Assembly (NCBI GenBank): GCA_948471525.1
Contig: CAOKSY010000011.1
Location: 1 to 61,625, forward strand
Length of the DNA: 61,625 bases
Direction of reading: 5' to 3'
Source: an uncultured Clostridia bacterium
Lineage (GTDB): Bacteria; Bacillota; Clostridia; Christensenellales; UBA3700
Shown here: one piece after another, positions 61,591 to 61,625 of the stretch
Numbering within the stretch: the stretch's first letter is position 1
Layout: every line of letters starts with the position of its first letter
Made by a program: the position numbers and the translations under genes
The notes under the pieces: generated by a model
What the model saw: only the letters and a program-made list of their open reading frames with translations
What the model was told of the DNA's origin: nothing
Database searches by the model: none

Positions 61591-61625
61591 TAAAATATAT
61601 AATAAAAGCACATTTCTTATCATAA

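Overview
The window reads as core chromosome of an uncultured, probably gut-dwelling member of the class Clostridia (Bacillota). The evidence is gene order: smc-ftsY, ylxM-ffh-rpsP-khpA-rimM-trmD, rbgA-rnhB-yraN-comM-dprA-topA-trmFO-hslV-hslU, and yqfC-yqfD-phoH-pgpH-ybeY-era-yqzL-recO-ppdK. These are Firmicute neighbourhoods, and YqfC/YqfD belong to the sporulation gene set. Promoters are ordinary sigma-A type (TTGACA/TATAAT) and Shine-Dalgarno sites are mostly AGGAG-like. The genus cannot be named from the sequence alone.

Layout. 1-1.5 kb is AT-rich accessory DNA: a secreted surface protein that looks C-terminally cut, overlapped by an unknown ORF, then dispersed repeats. 2-13.7 kb holds chromosome condensation (SMC), co-translational membrane targeting (FtsY, YlxM, Ffh) and ribosome/tRNA maturation (S16, KhpA, RimM, TrmD, RbgA, RNase HII, YraN, L19). 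13.7-14.3 kb is a repeat-bearing gap. 14.3-27.9 kb has a lipoprotein fused to a GT-C-like membrane domain, then ComM, DprA, TopA, TrmFO, HslVU, HisRS, AspRS and TcdA. 28-31.8 kb has glyA and an Fe-S operon (Rrf2 regulator, IscS, IscU). 31.8-32.1 kb is packed with palindromes and the second copy of a structured repeat. 32.1-42 kb has GDPD, LUD, LepA, HemW, a membrane protein with a histone-like tail, a DtxR regulator, an orphan PTS EIIC and PepF. 42-52.5 kb has DnaB, the sporulation/PhoH/Era block and PPDK. 52.6-59.5 kb is a complete type II-A CRISPR-Cas locus: tracrRNA, cas9, cas1, cas2, csn2, leader and 10 spacers. 59.6 kb to the end has a Y-family polymerase, a broken XRE regulator gene and a cluster of dispersed repeats.

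Most notable: (1) a 139-bp intergenic element present twice (13949-14087 and 31983-32121). It folds into a long bulged hairpin, and five of the six differences between copies fall in stems, all preserving pairing when read on the + strand. This looks like an undescribed structured RNA family. (2) In the CRISPR locus, the tracrRNA gene has a consensus promoter and lies wholly antisense within the predicted cas9 mRNA leader, so that leader carries a crRNA-repeat mimic. (3) phoH has no standard start codon before its conserved N-terminal segment, but a well-placed ribosome binding site sits before an AUA codon. All functions are assigned by reading motifs; no database search was possible.
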